Shown: positions 1 through 5,155 of the stretch, one piece after another
Numbering within the stretch: the stretch's first letter is position 1
Layout of the letters: every line of letters begins with the position of its first letter
Assembly (NCBI GenBank): GCA_945631445.1
Contig: CALZCR010000098.1
Span: 1-6,659, forward strand
Length of the DNA stretch: 6,659 nucleotides
From: an uncultured Corynebacterium sp.
GTDB taxonomy: Bacteria; Actinomycetota; Actinomycetes; Mycobacteriales; Mycobacteriaceae
Direction of reading: 5' to 3'
Program-made: the position numbers and the translations under genes
Notes under the pieces: model-generated
Database searches by the model: none
Told to the model about the DNA's origin: nothing
The model's input: the letters and a program-made list of their open reading frames with translations, nothing else

Positions 1-118
1 TCACCGCACTTGAAATAAACACTGACGCCTATGCACGTGGTGTTATATGGAGACAGGGAACCACTGATGTGATCTTCTCGCCGTCTCACTAACCGTCTGC
101 CATGTGGAGGGCCGTCTT
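1..118 (+). promoter_or_regulatory. Leader and possible promoter of the exporter-like gene
   Basis: No gene is supported in this stretch. An AT-rich TTATAT (43-48) lies 16 bp after ACTGAC (21-26), giving a weak but plausible -35/-10 pair that would start transcription near 55 and leave a leader of about 60 nt before the exporter start. TTGAAA at 10-15 resembles a -35 box, but nothing suitable lies 16-18 bp downstream of it. The upstream neighbour is outside the window, so read-through from it cannot be excluded. Confidence 0.35.
106..110 (+). promoter_or_regulatory. Ribosome binding site that selects a TTG start
   Basis: GGAGG lies exactly 8 nt before the TTG at 119. The competing GTG at 104 (and an out-of-frame ATG at 102) overlaps or precedes this motif and has no purine-rich sequence upstream of it. 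The Shine-Dalgarno position therefore favours TTG at 119 as the true start. Confidence 0.65.
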
Positions 119-1246
119 TTGTCTGCTTCAACCCCGCTACAGACCTTGGCCCAGCAGTTCCGCCGCCTCCGCCATTCCCCTGAGATCGCCACCCATCTGC
201 TGCAACTGGCTAAAGCGGTCGTCGCCGCCACCGTCTCGTGGTGGGTGGTGGTCGAGTTCTTCGACTCCCAGGTCCCCTTCCTCGCCCCGTGGATGGCGCT
301 GGTGACGGTGTACCCCACCGTCTACCAATCCCTGTTCCGCGGCGTGCAGTCGTTGGTGATGTCCTGGCTCGGTGTGGGCCTGTCCTTTGTCGTCGGCTAC
401 TTCCTGGGCGTGAACGTATGGACGTTCGGCCTGGCCCTGCTGGTGGGGATGCTCTGCGGGCTTCTGCCCGGTTTGCGCAAAGAAGGCACCACCATGGCCA
501 CGACCGCGATCTTCGTTTTGTCCAGCGCGTTCATGGGCGAAGAGCTGTTGGTGGTCGACCGGATCGTCGAAGTCGGCGTCGGGGTGGCGGTGGGCGTGGC
601 GGTCAACGCCCTGCTGGTGCCGCCGTTGAAGGACCAGCAGGCGGCTTGGTACATCGACTCCGCCAACCGGAAGATCGGCGAAGTCCTGATCGACATGGCC
701 GACGAGTTCTCCGGTTCCTGGGAAACCACGCAAGCCGACGATTGGCACGACCGCACCAAGAAAATGAGCGAGGACCTCTCCAGCGCCTGGCAGGCGGTGC
801 GTGCCGCGCAGGAAAGCCACCGCTTCAACCTCCGGCGTCATCTCCCCGGCCCCCGGAAACAACGCCGCGGCGGGCGGCTGCTGCGTGACGACGTCGGCGG
901 GGACGCCTCCTACCAGCAGATTCTGGAGCGCACCGACGAAGCCGTGACCCACCTGCGCCACCTGACCCGTACCCTGCGGGAAGCGACGTACGCCGACAGC
1001 CACTGGGACGACCGCTTCCGACAGCGGTGGTCGGACATCGTCCGCACCGCCGGCCAAGCCATCGCCGACCCGTCCATCGACGTCAGCCCGTGCCACGACC
1101 AGCTCCTGGAGCTGGCGGAGGACATGTCCCTCGCCACCGATTTACCCACTCGGGGCTGGCCACTCTATGGTTCGCTGCTCAGCAGCATGCTCCACATCGT
1201 CGTCATCACCGGCGACGTGGCCTCCACCAGGAGGACCCGCGGCTAG
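119..1246 (+). CDS. FUSC / aromatic acid exporter-like membrane protein
   Basis: This is a 375-residue inner-membrane protein when started at the TTG behind GGAGG; a GTG at 104 would add five residues. The N-terminal half has about six hydrophobic segments, roughly residues 27-47, 53-68, 75-97, 99-117, 122-141 and 147-170. The C-terminal half is hydrophilic and mostly helical (about 175-350, rich in Arg, Asp and Glu), so probably cytoplasmic, with one short hydrophobic stretch near the end. This bipartite layout (membrane bundle plus helical soluble domain) is typical of the FUSC/ArAE superfamily, whose characterised members (AaeB, for example) export aromatic carboxylic acids. The actual substrate cannot be read from sequence. 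It converges on the flavin oxidoreductase gene with a 4-bp overlap of stop codons and no terminator between them. Proximity to an aromatic monooxygenase is suggestive only. Confidence 0.75.
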   Translation: MSASTPLQTLAQQFRRLRHSPEIATHLLQLAKAVVAATVSWWVVVEFFDSQVPFLAPWMALVTVYPTVYQSLFRGVQSLVMSWLGVGLSFVVGYFLGVNVWTFGLALLVGMLCGLLPGLRKEGTTMATTAIFVLSSAFMGEELLVVDRIVEVGVGVAVGVAVNALLVPPLKDQQAAWYIDSANRKIGEVLIDMADEFSGSWETTQADDWHDRTKKMSEDLSSAWQAVRAAQESHRFNLRRHLPGPRKQRRGGRLLRDDVGGDASYQQILERTDEAVTHLRHLTRTLREATYADSHWDDRFRQRWSDIVRTAGQAIADPSIDVSPCHDQLLELAEDMSLATDLPTRGWPLYGSLLSSMLHIVVITGDVASTRRTRG

Positions 1247-2229
1247 AACCAGGCGTCGGCCAGCAACTGCAGCGAACGATCGCGCACGGCCGGGTCAAAG
1301 GCATAGGTGACGGTGATCAGCTCGTCGGCGCCGGTGCGTTCCACGAACTCCGCCAGCTGGGCCTTCGCCGTCGCCGGCGAGCCCACGGCCTTGATCCGCA
1401 GCATGGAGTTGGCGCCGCTGAGCATGCTGCTCGGGCTCGGCTCCACCGGCGGCTGCAGCTTGCGGCTGCGCCCGACCTGGATGTCTCCGAACATCTGCTC
1501 CACCACGGTGAATTCCCGCTCGGCTTCGGCGTCGGTATCGGCGACCATCACGTTGACGCCCGCCATGACATAGGGTTTCTCGATCTGCGCGGTGGGCATC
1601 TCGGTGGTGAAGCTTTCGCGGTACACCTCGATGGCCTGGTCGATCTGGTCGGGCGCGAAGTGCGACGCCAGGGAAAACGGCAGGCCCAGCTGGCCCGCGA
1701 TCGACGCGCCATTGACGGTGGAGCCGAGCACCCACACGGGCACGTCGGTGCCGGCCGACGCCGCCGAGACGATCGGCCTGCTGTGGGACGTGCCGGTCTC
1801 GCTGAACCAGCCCTGCATGTCATAGATGCTTTCCGCGAACTCCTGCGGATCACCGGAGGAGCGGCTCAGCGCCTGGGCGGTCATCCGGTCGGTGCCCGGC
1901 GCGCGCCCCAGCCCCAGGTCGATCCGGTCGCCGAACATGTTGGCCAGGGTGCCGAACTGCTCGGCGACCATCAGCGGGGAATGGTTGGGCAGCATCACCC
2001 CGCCGGATCCCACCCGGATCTGGTCGGTCAGCGAGGCGGCCCGGGAGATCAGCAGCGAAGTCGCGCTGGAGGCCAGGTTGGGGGTGTTGTGGTGCTCGGC
2101 GAACCAGAGCCGGCGGTATCCCAGCCGGTCGGCGAGGCGGGCGGAGTCCATTGACGCGGCGATGGCGTCTTCGGCGGTGCTGCCCTCGGAGATGGAGACG
2201 AGATCAAGAATATTCAACGGTGTAGCCAA
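1243..2229 (-). CDS. LLM-class (luciferase-like) flavin-dependent oxidoreductase
   Basis: The 328-residue protein is a soluble member of the bacterial luciferase-like monooxygenase superfamily, which uses reduced FMN or F420 in a TIM-barrel fold. Family signatures are clear: LWFAEHHN at about 41-48, the VGSGGVMLPNH strand/loop at 73-83, AEQFGTL at 89-95 and RIDLGLGRAPGTD at 102-114. These match the YhbW/MsnO8-type subgroup, whose physiological substrates are mostly unknown. Length is normal for that subgroup (about 330). The start is a TTG: an in-frame TGA lies five codons upstream, and the conserved N-terminal strand (PLNILDLV) begins at residue 4, so later starts would truncate the domain. 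A GAGGA Shine-Dalgarno sits 9 nt upstream. The gene is divergent from the small repeat-protein gene and converges on the exporter gene. A role in aromatic metabolism would be inference from location. Confidence 0.88.
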   Translation of the reverse strand: MATPLNILDLVSISEGSTAEDAIAASMDSARLADRLGYRRLWFAEHHNTPNLASSATSLLISRAASLTDQIRVGSGGVMLPNHSPLMVAEQFGTLANMFGDRIDLGLGRAPGTDRMTAQALSRSSGDPQEFAESIYDMQGWFSETGTSHSRPIVSAASAGTDVPVWVLGSTVNGASIAGQLGLPFSLASHFAPDQIDQAIEVYRESFTTEMPTAQIEKPYVMAGVNVMVADTDAEAEREFTVVEQMFGDIQVGRSRKLQPPVEPSPSSMLSGANSMLRIKAVGSPATAKAQLAEFVERTGADELITVTYAFDPAVRDRSLQLLADAWF

Positions 2230-2238
2230 GGCGGGGTG

Positions 2239-2243
2239 TCCTC
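2239..2243 (-). promoter_or_regulatory. Ribosome binding site for the TTG start of the flavin oxidoreductase
   Basis: Read on the minus strand this is GAGGA, 9 nt before the TTG at 2229-2227. With the in-frame TGA just upstream of the start, it fixes the TTG as the only start that keeps the whole conserved N-terminus. Confidence 0.65.
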
Positions 2244-2336
2244 AAATCTTTTAAGCAGTAAATACGTCCACCCGGCACAACCGTTCTCAGGCGTGGTTCA
2301 TTCCTTGGACCAGTCGGCGGCTCGCCGCTTGTCGAC

Positions 2337-2360
2337 GCCCGCCCGCACCGCCAGGCGGGC
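2337..2360. repeat. 7-bp GC inverted repeat in the divergent intergenic region
   Basis: GCCCGCC (2337-2343) and GGCGGGC (2354-2360) are exact inverted repeats separated by 10 bp. The element lies between the divergent oxidoreductase and small-protein genes, just upstream of the latter's possible -10 box. There is no following T-run, so a terminator is unlikely; an operator or chance GC-rich pairing is possible. Confidence 0.35.
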
Positions 2361-2375
2361 CCGGGACTTCTTGCC

Positions 2376-2381
2376 CATAAT
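2376..2381 (+). promoter_or_regulatory. Possible -10 box for the small repeat-protein gene
   Basis: CATAAT is the only A/T-rich -10-like hexamer close upstream of the start at 2419. It would place the transcription start near 2388 and give a leader of about 30 nt carrying the GGAGAAAGG ribosome site. No recognisable -35 box is present, as is common in actinobacterial promoters. Confidence 0.35.
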
Positions 2382-2418
2382 GGGGAGCCACACATTCCCC
2401 TGCGGAGAAAGGCCCGGC

Positions 2419-2739
2419 ATGACCCACGTAAGCTACGCGACGCTGCACGAGAAGCTGGACGCCCTGCTCGAGAAACTCGGTGTGCCCGAGGTCGACGTCT
2501 CCGGGCTGAACCCGGAATCGGCGGCCTCGTTGCACGCCAAAGTCGACGCCCTGTGCGCCGCCCACGGCGGCGACCCGGCGGGCCTCGCCGGCGACACCCT
2601 CCCCCAGTTGCACCCCAAGCTCGACCTGCTGCTCACAGACCACGGTGGCATGGCCGCGCCCGAACACCCGGACAGCGTGGCGTCGGTGAAAGACAAGCTG
2701 AACGCGATCAGCCGGCAGCACACCGATGGCGATTCCTGA
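2419..2739 (+). CDS. Small protein with four LHxKLDxL repeats, function unknown
   Basis: The 106-residue product is not a family I recognise. The ATG at 2419 is chosen because GGAGAAAGG (2404-2412) ends 6 nt upstream; the reading frame stays open further upstream, but without a comparable ribosome site. The protein consists almost entirely of four copies of a unit of 26-29 residues: LHEKLDALLEKLG from 9, LHAKVDALCAAHGG from 38, LHPKLDLLLTDHGG from 64 and a degenerate VKDKLNAISRQH from 90. Each unit looks like one short amphipathic helix followed by a Gly/Pro/Asp-rich loop. It has no signal peptide or membrane segment, so it is probably cytoplasmic. It is acidic and contains eight His residues, several at the same repeat positions, so metal or ligand binding is conceivable but not shown. 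It stands alone, divergent from the oxidoreductase gene and convergent with the peptidase gene 23 bp away. Confidence 0.78.
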   Translation: MTHVSYATLHEKLDALLEKLGVPEVDVSGLNPESAASLHAKVDALCAAHGGDPAGLAGDTLPQLHPKLDLLLTDHGGMAAPEHPDSVASVKDKLNAISRQHTDGDS

Positions 2740-2762
2740 GCTGGATCTGGAATTTGTGTGAT

Positions 2763-3755
2763 TTACCCGCACCCGTGTTCGATGCTCAGCCACTGTCTGG
2801 CCTTATCCATCGGGTCTGAGTCGATCACCTCGTCGGGTCGGACAGGGGCGTCGTGGAAGATCTCGCCGGTGCGGTCTTTGGCCTGCGCCACGGTGAGCAT
2901 CAGCTGGGCCCCGTCGGGCATGGTCACCACCGTGTTCGCCGACGTGTAGCCCGCGGTGGGCATGCCGAAGCTACGCACGTCGTCCAAGTCGCGGAAAGCG
3001 AGCATGGTCATTTCCCCGGAGCTGGCGGTGCGGGCGTCGACAAGCACCGCCACGGGAAGGTCATGCTGCCCGGCGCCGTCGACGCCGGCCGGGGTGCCGC
3101 CGCCGCGCACGTGGTGGCCGTCGATGATCACCGGTCGTTGACTGTGCTTATCGACGAACGCCAACGCCTCCCCGTCCGGCAACAACCCCGCCAGCCCGGC
3201 GAGCATCGGGCCCATGTCCCCGCCGGTGTTGCCGCGCAGATCCACGACCACCCCGCAGGCGCCGTCGTCCACCGCGCGGTCGAGGCCATGCGCCAACCGG
3301 TTCGCGTAGTCCTGGGAGTCGTCCTCCAGGCGGTGCGCGGGCACGGCGGCGACGGCGACGGCGTCGCGGGCGACCACGGCGGGTTGTTGCAGCGTCGTCG
3401 TCAGGTAATCTTCGCGTTCCTCGGGGGTGAGTAGCCGGGAGTGCTTTCCGCCGGCGGCGGTGAGAGCGGCGTTGAGTTCGTCGTGGATCTCGGCGACGTC
3501 CTCGGCCCGTGCGGCGGCGTCTTCGGCGATGGCGCGGGCCTGCGCGAATTCCGGGGAAGAGGCGTACACGCCGCGTTGTTGCGCGGCACCAAGCACCACC
3601 GCGGCGTAGCGCTCGGGCGTGGGTGGGACGACGAAGATCGGCCGGCCCAGCAACGCGGCGCCGTAGGCCGGGCCCCACACATACAGCGCCGCCACGGTTG
3701 CGAGCGCCAGCACGGCGACTATGCCCGAGCAGCCGATCAGCATCTTTTTGCCCAT
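2763..3755 (-). CDS. S41-family peptidase, membrane-anchored
   Basis: This 330-residue protein starts MGKK and then has a hydrophobic segment at about 6-27, a likely uncleaved signal anchor that leaves the catalytic part outside the membrane. The S41 core is recognisable: GKHSRLL at 103-109 (candidate general-base His105), VVVDLRGNTGGDMGPML at 169-185, and the nucleophile region RTASSGEM at 242-249 with Ser245 the likely catalytic residue. FGMPTAGYTSAN at 263-274 replaces the FGKG segment of CtpA-like proteases, so the catalytic Lys is absent. This points to the tricorn/IRBP-like branch (S41B), which uses Ser-His-Glu chemistry; Glu298 or Glu309 near the C-terminus could be the acid. No PDZ domain is evident. 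The ATG at 3755 is the first possible start (in-frame TGA three codons upstream) and has no Shine-Dalgarno, so the mRNA may be leaderless. The substrate is unknown. Confidence 0.82.
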   Translation of the reverse strand: MGKKMLIGCSGIVAVLALATVAALYVWGPAYGAALLGRPIFVVPPTPERYAAVVLGAAQQRGVYASSPEFAQARAIAEDAAARAEDVAEIHDELNAALTAAGGKHSRLLTPEEREDYLTTTLQQPAVVARDAVAVAAVPAHRLEDDSQDYANRLAHGLDRAVDDGACGVVVDLRGNTGGDMGPMLAGLAGLLPDGEALAFVDKHSQRPVIIDGHHVRGGGTPAGVDGAGQHDLPVAVLVDARTASSGEMTMLAFRDLDDVRSFGMPTAGYTSANTVVTMPDGAQLMLTVAQAKDRTGEIFHDAPVRPDEVIDSDPMDKARQWLSIEHGCG

Positions 3756-3758
3756 GGT

Positions 3759-3773
3759 CGGTCACAGTAACCG
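3759..3773. promoter_or_regulatory. 15-bp imperfect palindrome over the peptidase promoter
   Basis: CGGTCAC-A-GTAACCG pairs at 6 of 7 positions around the central A at 3766. It overlaps the proposed peptidase -10 box and ends a few bases upstream of the start codon. A repressor bound here would block transcription of the peptidase gene. The binding protein is unknown. Confidence 0.4.
3764..3769 (-). promoter_or_regulatory. Candidate -10 box of the peptidase gene (leaderless)
   Basis: On the minus strand this reads TACTGT (TANNNT), 8 bp before the ATG. The transcription start would fall at or within a base or two of the A of the start codon. No -35 box is seen. Confidence 0.4.
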
Positions 3774-3922
3774 CGGGCCCCCGGCCCCGCCATCGGGCAG
3801 GGTCGGGAGCAGGGGCAGGGTAAACCCCTAAGGTGTGTCCCTCGTGGATCTGTTGGTTGAGGGATAAGTGGTGTTTTCTGACACCCGCTGCGCGCTACCC
3901 CAGGCCGTCAGGGGCAGGGCAC

Positions 3923-3928
3923 TAAGCT
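3923..3928 (+). promoter_or_regulatory. Candidate -10 box of the AraC-type regulator gene (leaderless)
   Basis: TAAGCT lies 9 bp before the ATG at 3938, so transcription would begin at or just before the start codon. No Shine-Dalgarno lies between 3918 and 3937, and the in-frame TAA at 3923 excludes any earlier start. Leaderless mRNAs are common in corynebacteria and mycobacteria. Confidence 0.4.
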
Positions 3929-3937
3929 GTATCCACC

Positions 3938-4960
3938 ATGTCTGAGCGCCCCGAACAGCCCGACCATGAGGCCCCGAAACTCCTGCGGTTCACCACCCAG
4001 GGCATCGTCCCCAACGACCGGGTCCAGATGTGGGAAGGCCACAACGCCCGGGCGCTGCTGCCCTTAGACATCCGGACGCTGAACAACCGGCCCATGCGCG
4101 CGGCGGAGACCAACCTGCACCTGCCCTCGGTGCGCCTGGCCAGCGTGTACGGCTCCTCGCAGGTGGTGGAGCGCTCGGAAAGCTTCATCAACGACAACCC
4201 CACCGGCATGATCGCCATCAACTTTGCGACGGAGGGCGACGCCTTCTTCTTCCACCGCGGCGGCAACATTTCCCTGCGGCCCGGACAGGCGATCGTCTAC
4301 GACGCCGACTTGCCGTTCATGCGCGGCTTCGACGACGGTTTCCGCGAACTCGTGCTGACCATCCCGAAGCAGCGCTACCGGGAGCTGGTGGGCAAAAGCG
4401 GGGCGGAGCTTCCTGCGGTGTTTGATTTCGGCCCCACCGGCAGCCCGGGAGAGCAAGCCTTGGCGCGGTTGGTCAGCCGCACGCTCCAGCACATCGCCGC
4501 CGGGGAGACCACACATGTCACCCACACCGAACCCAGCGCGAAACCGCTGCACAGCGTCGAGGAAGAAGCCCTGGGGTTGATCCGTAACGTGCTCGGGGAG
4601 GCGGCCAGCCACGACGACGGCCTGATCAGCGCGGCCCAGCACCACATCGACCTGAACATCACCGACCAGGACCTCAGCCCGGCGGACATTGCGGCGGCCG
4701 TCGGCATCAGCGAACGACAGCTCAGCCGTATCTTCGCCGGGGCCGGCACCACGATCAGTCGCTACGTGCTGACCAAACGTCTGGAGCTCACCCACCGCGC
4801 GTTGGCCGCCCCAGAGCAGGACACGCTGGCGGTCGGCGAGATCGCCCGGCGCTTCGGGTTTGCCTCTCCCAGCCACTTCAGCAGAACTTTCCGCGCCCAT
4901 TTCGGGATGACTCCGCTGCAGTGGCGGAAGGAAGCCCAGCGGCAGCGCCTGTGGGACTGA
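3938..4960 (+). CDS. AraC/XylS-family transcriptional regulator, probable activator of the adjacent monooxygenase
   Basis: The protein has 340 residues. Residues about 15-190 form an N-terminal sensor domain resembling the AraC-binding-like domain found in regulators of aromatic catabolism such as FeaR and XylS-type proteins. The C-terminal 100 residues carry the paired helix-turn-helix DNA-binding domain: the first HTH around 246-268 (LSPADIAAAVGISERQLSRIF), the second around 297-331 (VGEIARRFGFASPSHFSRTFRAHFGMTPLQWR), including the conserved GF-S-HFSR-FR-FG-TP signature. The monooxygenase follows on the same strand after 195 bp, and direct repeats with 21-bp spacing in that gap suit a XylS-type activator. 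The arrangement recalls pheR-phe of Corynebacterium glutamicum, where PheR activates the phenol hydroxylase gene; orthology is inferred from memory and no symbol is assigned. The start is the first possible one and lacks a Shine-Dalgarno. Confidence 0.9.
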   Translation: MSERPEQPDHEAPKLLRFTTQGIVPNDRVQMWEGHNARALLPLDIRTLNNRPMRAAETNLHLPSVRLASVYGSSQVVERSESFINDNPTGMIAINFATEGDAFFFHRGGNISLRPGQAIVYDADLPFMRGFDDGFRELVLTIPKQRYRELVGKSGAELPAVFDFGPTGSPGEQALARLVSRTLQHIAAGETTHVTHTEPSAKPLHSVEEEALGLIRNVLGEAASHDDGLISAAQHHIDLNITDQDLSPADIAAAVGISERQLSRIFAGAGTTISRYVLTKRLELTHRALAAPEQDTLAVGEIARRFGFASPSHFSRTFRAHFGMTPLQWRKEAQRQRLWD

Positions 4961-4984
4961 CAGGGAGGTTGTGCTCCCCCACTC

Positions 4985-5020
4985 TTGCCTGAGCCGGACG
5001 CGGTTTGGTCTGGCACGGAC
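4985..5020 (+). promoter_or_regulatory. Direct repeats, candidate AraC/XylS-type activator site
   Basis: Two copies of T-N-G-N-CTG-N3-CGGAC (4985-4999 and 5006-5020) are spaced 21 bp start to start, two helical turns, agreeing at 10 of 15 positions. That spacing is the one used by XylS-type activators, which bind tandem half-sites on one DNA face. A related copy, CTG-N3-CGGTC, lies at 5048-5058 immediately before the -10 box. Confidence 0.5.
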
Positions 5021-5060
5021 AAGTCTGCGCCCGCCCCTATCCAGCGGCTGTGACGGTCGA

Positions 5061-5066
5061 TACATT
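5061..5066 (+). promoter_or_regulatory. -10 box of the aromatic monooxygenase gene
   Basis: TACATT fits the corynebacterial TANANT consensus exactly. The transcription start would be about 5072-5074, giving a leader of about 83 nt. The position expected for a -35 box (around 5038-5043) shows no match to TTGACA. Confidence 0.5.
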
Positions 5067-5074
5067 CTTGGCAA

Positions 5075-5103
5075 CGCCACGCCGGTATCCAGTATCGGCG
5101 GCG
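5075..5103 (+). other. Strong hairpin at the 5' end of the monooxygenase mRNA leader
   Basis: In RNA, 5081-5088 pairs with 5092-5099 around a three-base loop (8 pairs, two of them G-U). CGCC at 5075-5078 then pairs with GGCG at 5100-5103 across a two-base bulge. This gives about 12 pairs beginning within a few bases of the predicted transcription start. Such 5'-terminal stems often protect mRNA from decay. It is not followed by T residues, so it is not a typical terminator. Confidence 0.45.
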
Positions 5104-5155
5104 AGGAGAATCGACCAGCTCAGGGCTCACGGGGCCCCTTGCGAAAGGACACGCC

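Larger units (their letters stand above)
3756..3937. promoter_or_regulatory. Divergent promoter region between peptidase and AraC-type regulator
   Basis: This 182-bp stretch has no gene. It holds a likely promoter for each flanking gene, a 15-bp near-palindrome at 3759-3773, two copies of an 11-bp G-rich sequence (CAGGGGCAGGG at 3810-3820 and 3909-3919, 99 bp apart), and an inverted repeat GGTGT-N6-ACACC at 3870-3885. The last two lie on the regulator side and could be autoregulatory or other operator sites. Confidence 0.5.
4961..5155 (+). promoter_or_regulatory. Promoter and leader region of the aromatic monooxygenase
   Basis: This 195-bp non-coding gap contains, in order, a weak hairpin right after the regulator stop (GGGAG 4963-4967 / CTCCC 4974-4978, no T-run), the 21-bp-spaced direct repeats, a TACATT -10 box, a strong hairpin at 5075-5103, and the AAAGGA ribosome site at 5144-5149, which is 6 nt before the ATG. 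No usable -35 box is seen, as expected for a promoter needing an activator. Confidence 0.6.

Noticed and set aside
104..118. GTG at 104 as the exporter start
   Set aside because: It overlaps the GGAGG ribosome site, which sits at ideal distance from the TTG at 119, and it has no Shine-Dalgarno of its own. The difference is only five residues, so it is not excluded outright.
137..1096. 319-codon open frame on the minus strand
   Set aside because: It is antisense to the exporter-like gene, with His/Gly/Val/Gln-rich composition and no domain; the plus-strand frame has coherent membrane segments.
1027..2154. 375-codon open frame on the plus strand
   Set aside because: It is antisense to the flavin oxidoreductase and also overlaps the exporter gene. 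Its composition is Arg/His/Gly-rich, whereas the minus-strand frame has luciferase-family motifs.
2732..2754. ATTCC/GGAAT inverted repeat in the 23-bp gap between convergent genes, considered as a bidirectional terminator
   Set aside because: Five pairs with a 13-base loop and no T-run on either strand give too little stability.
2853..3434. 193-codon open frame on the plus strand
   Set aside because: It is antisense to the S41 peptidase, with low-complexity His/Val/Gly/Arg composition.
4963..4978. Hairpin after the regulator stop considered as an intrinsic terminator
   Set aside because: The stem is only five pairs with a six-base loop and is followed by C and A rather than a T-run, so termination is unlikely.
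4064..5080. 338-codon open frame on the minus strand
   Set aside because: It is antisense to the AraC-type regulator and runs through the promoter region; no domain is seen, and the plus strand has a complete double helix-turn-helix.
5104..5109. AGGAGA in the monooxygenase leader as ribosome site of a leader peptide
   Set aside because: No ATG, GTG or TTG lies at a suitable distance downstream.
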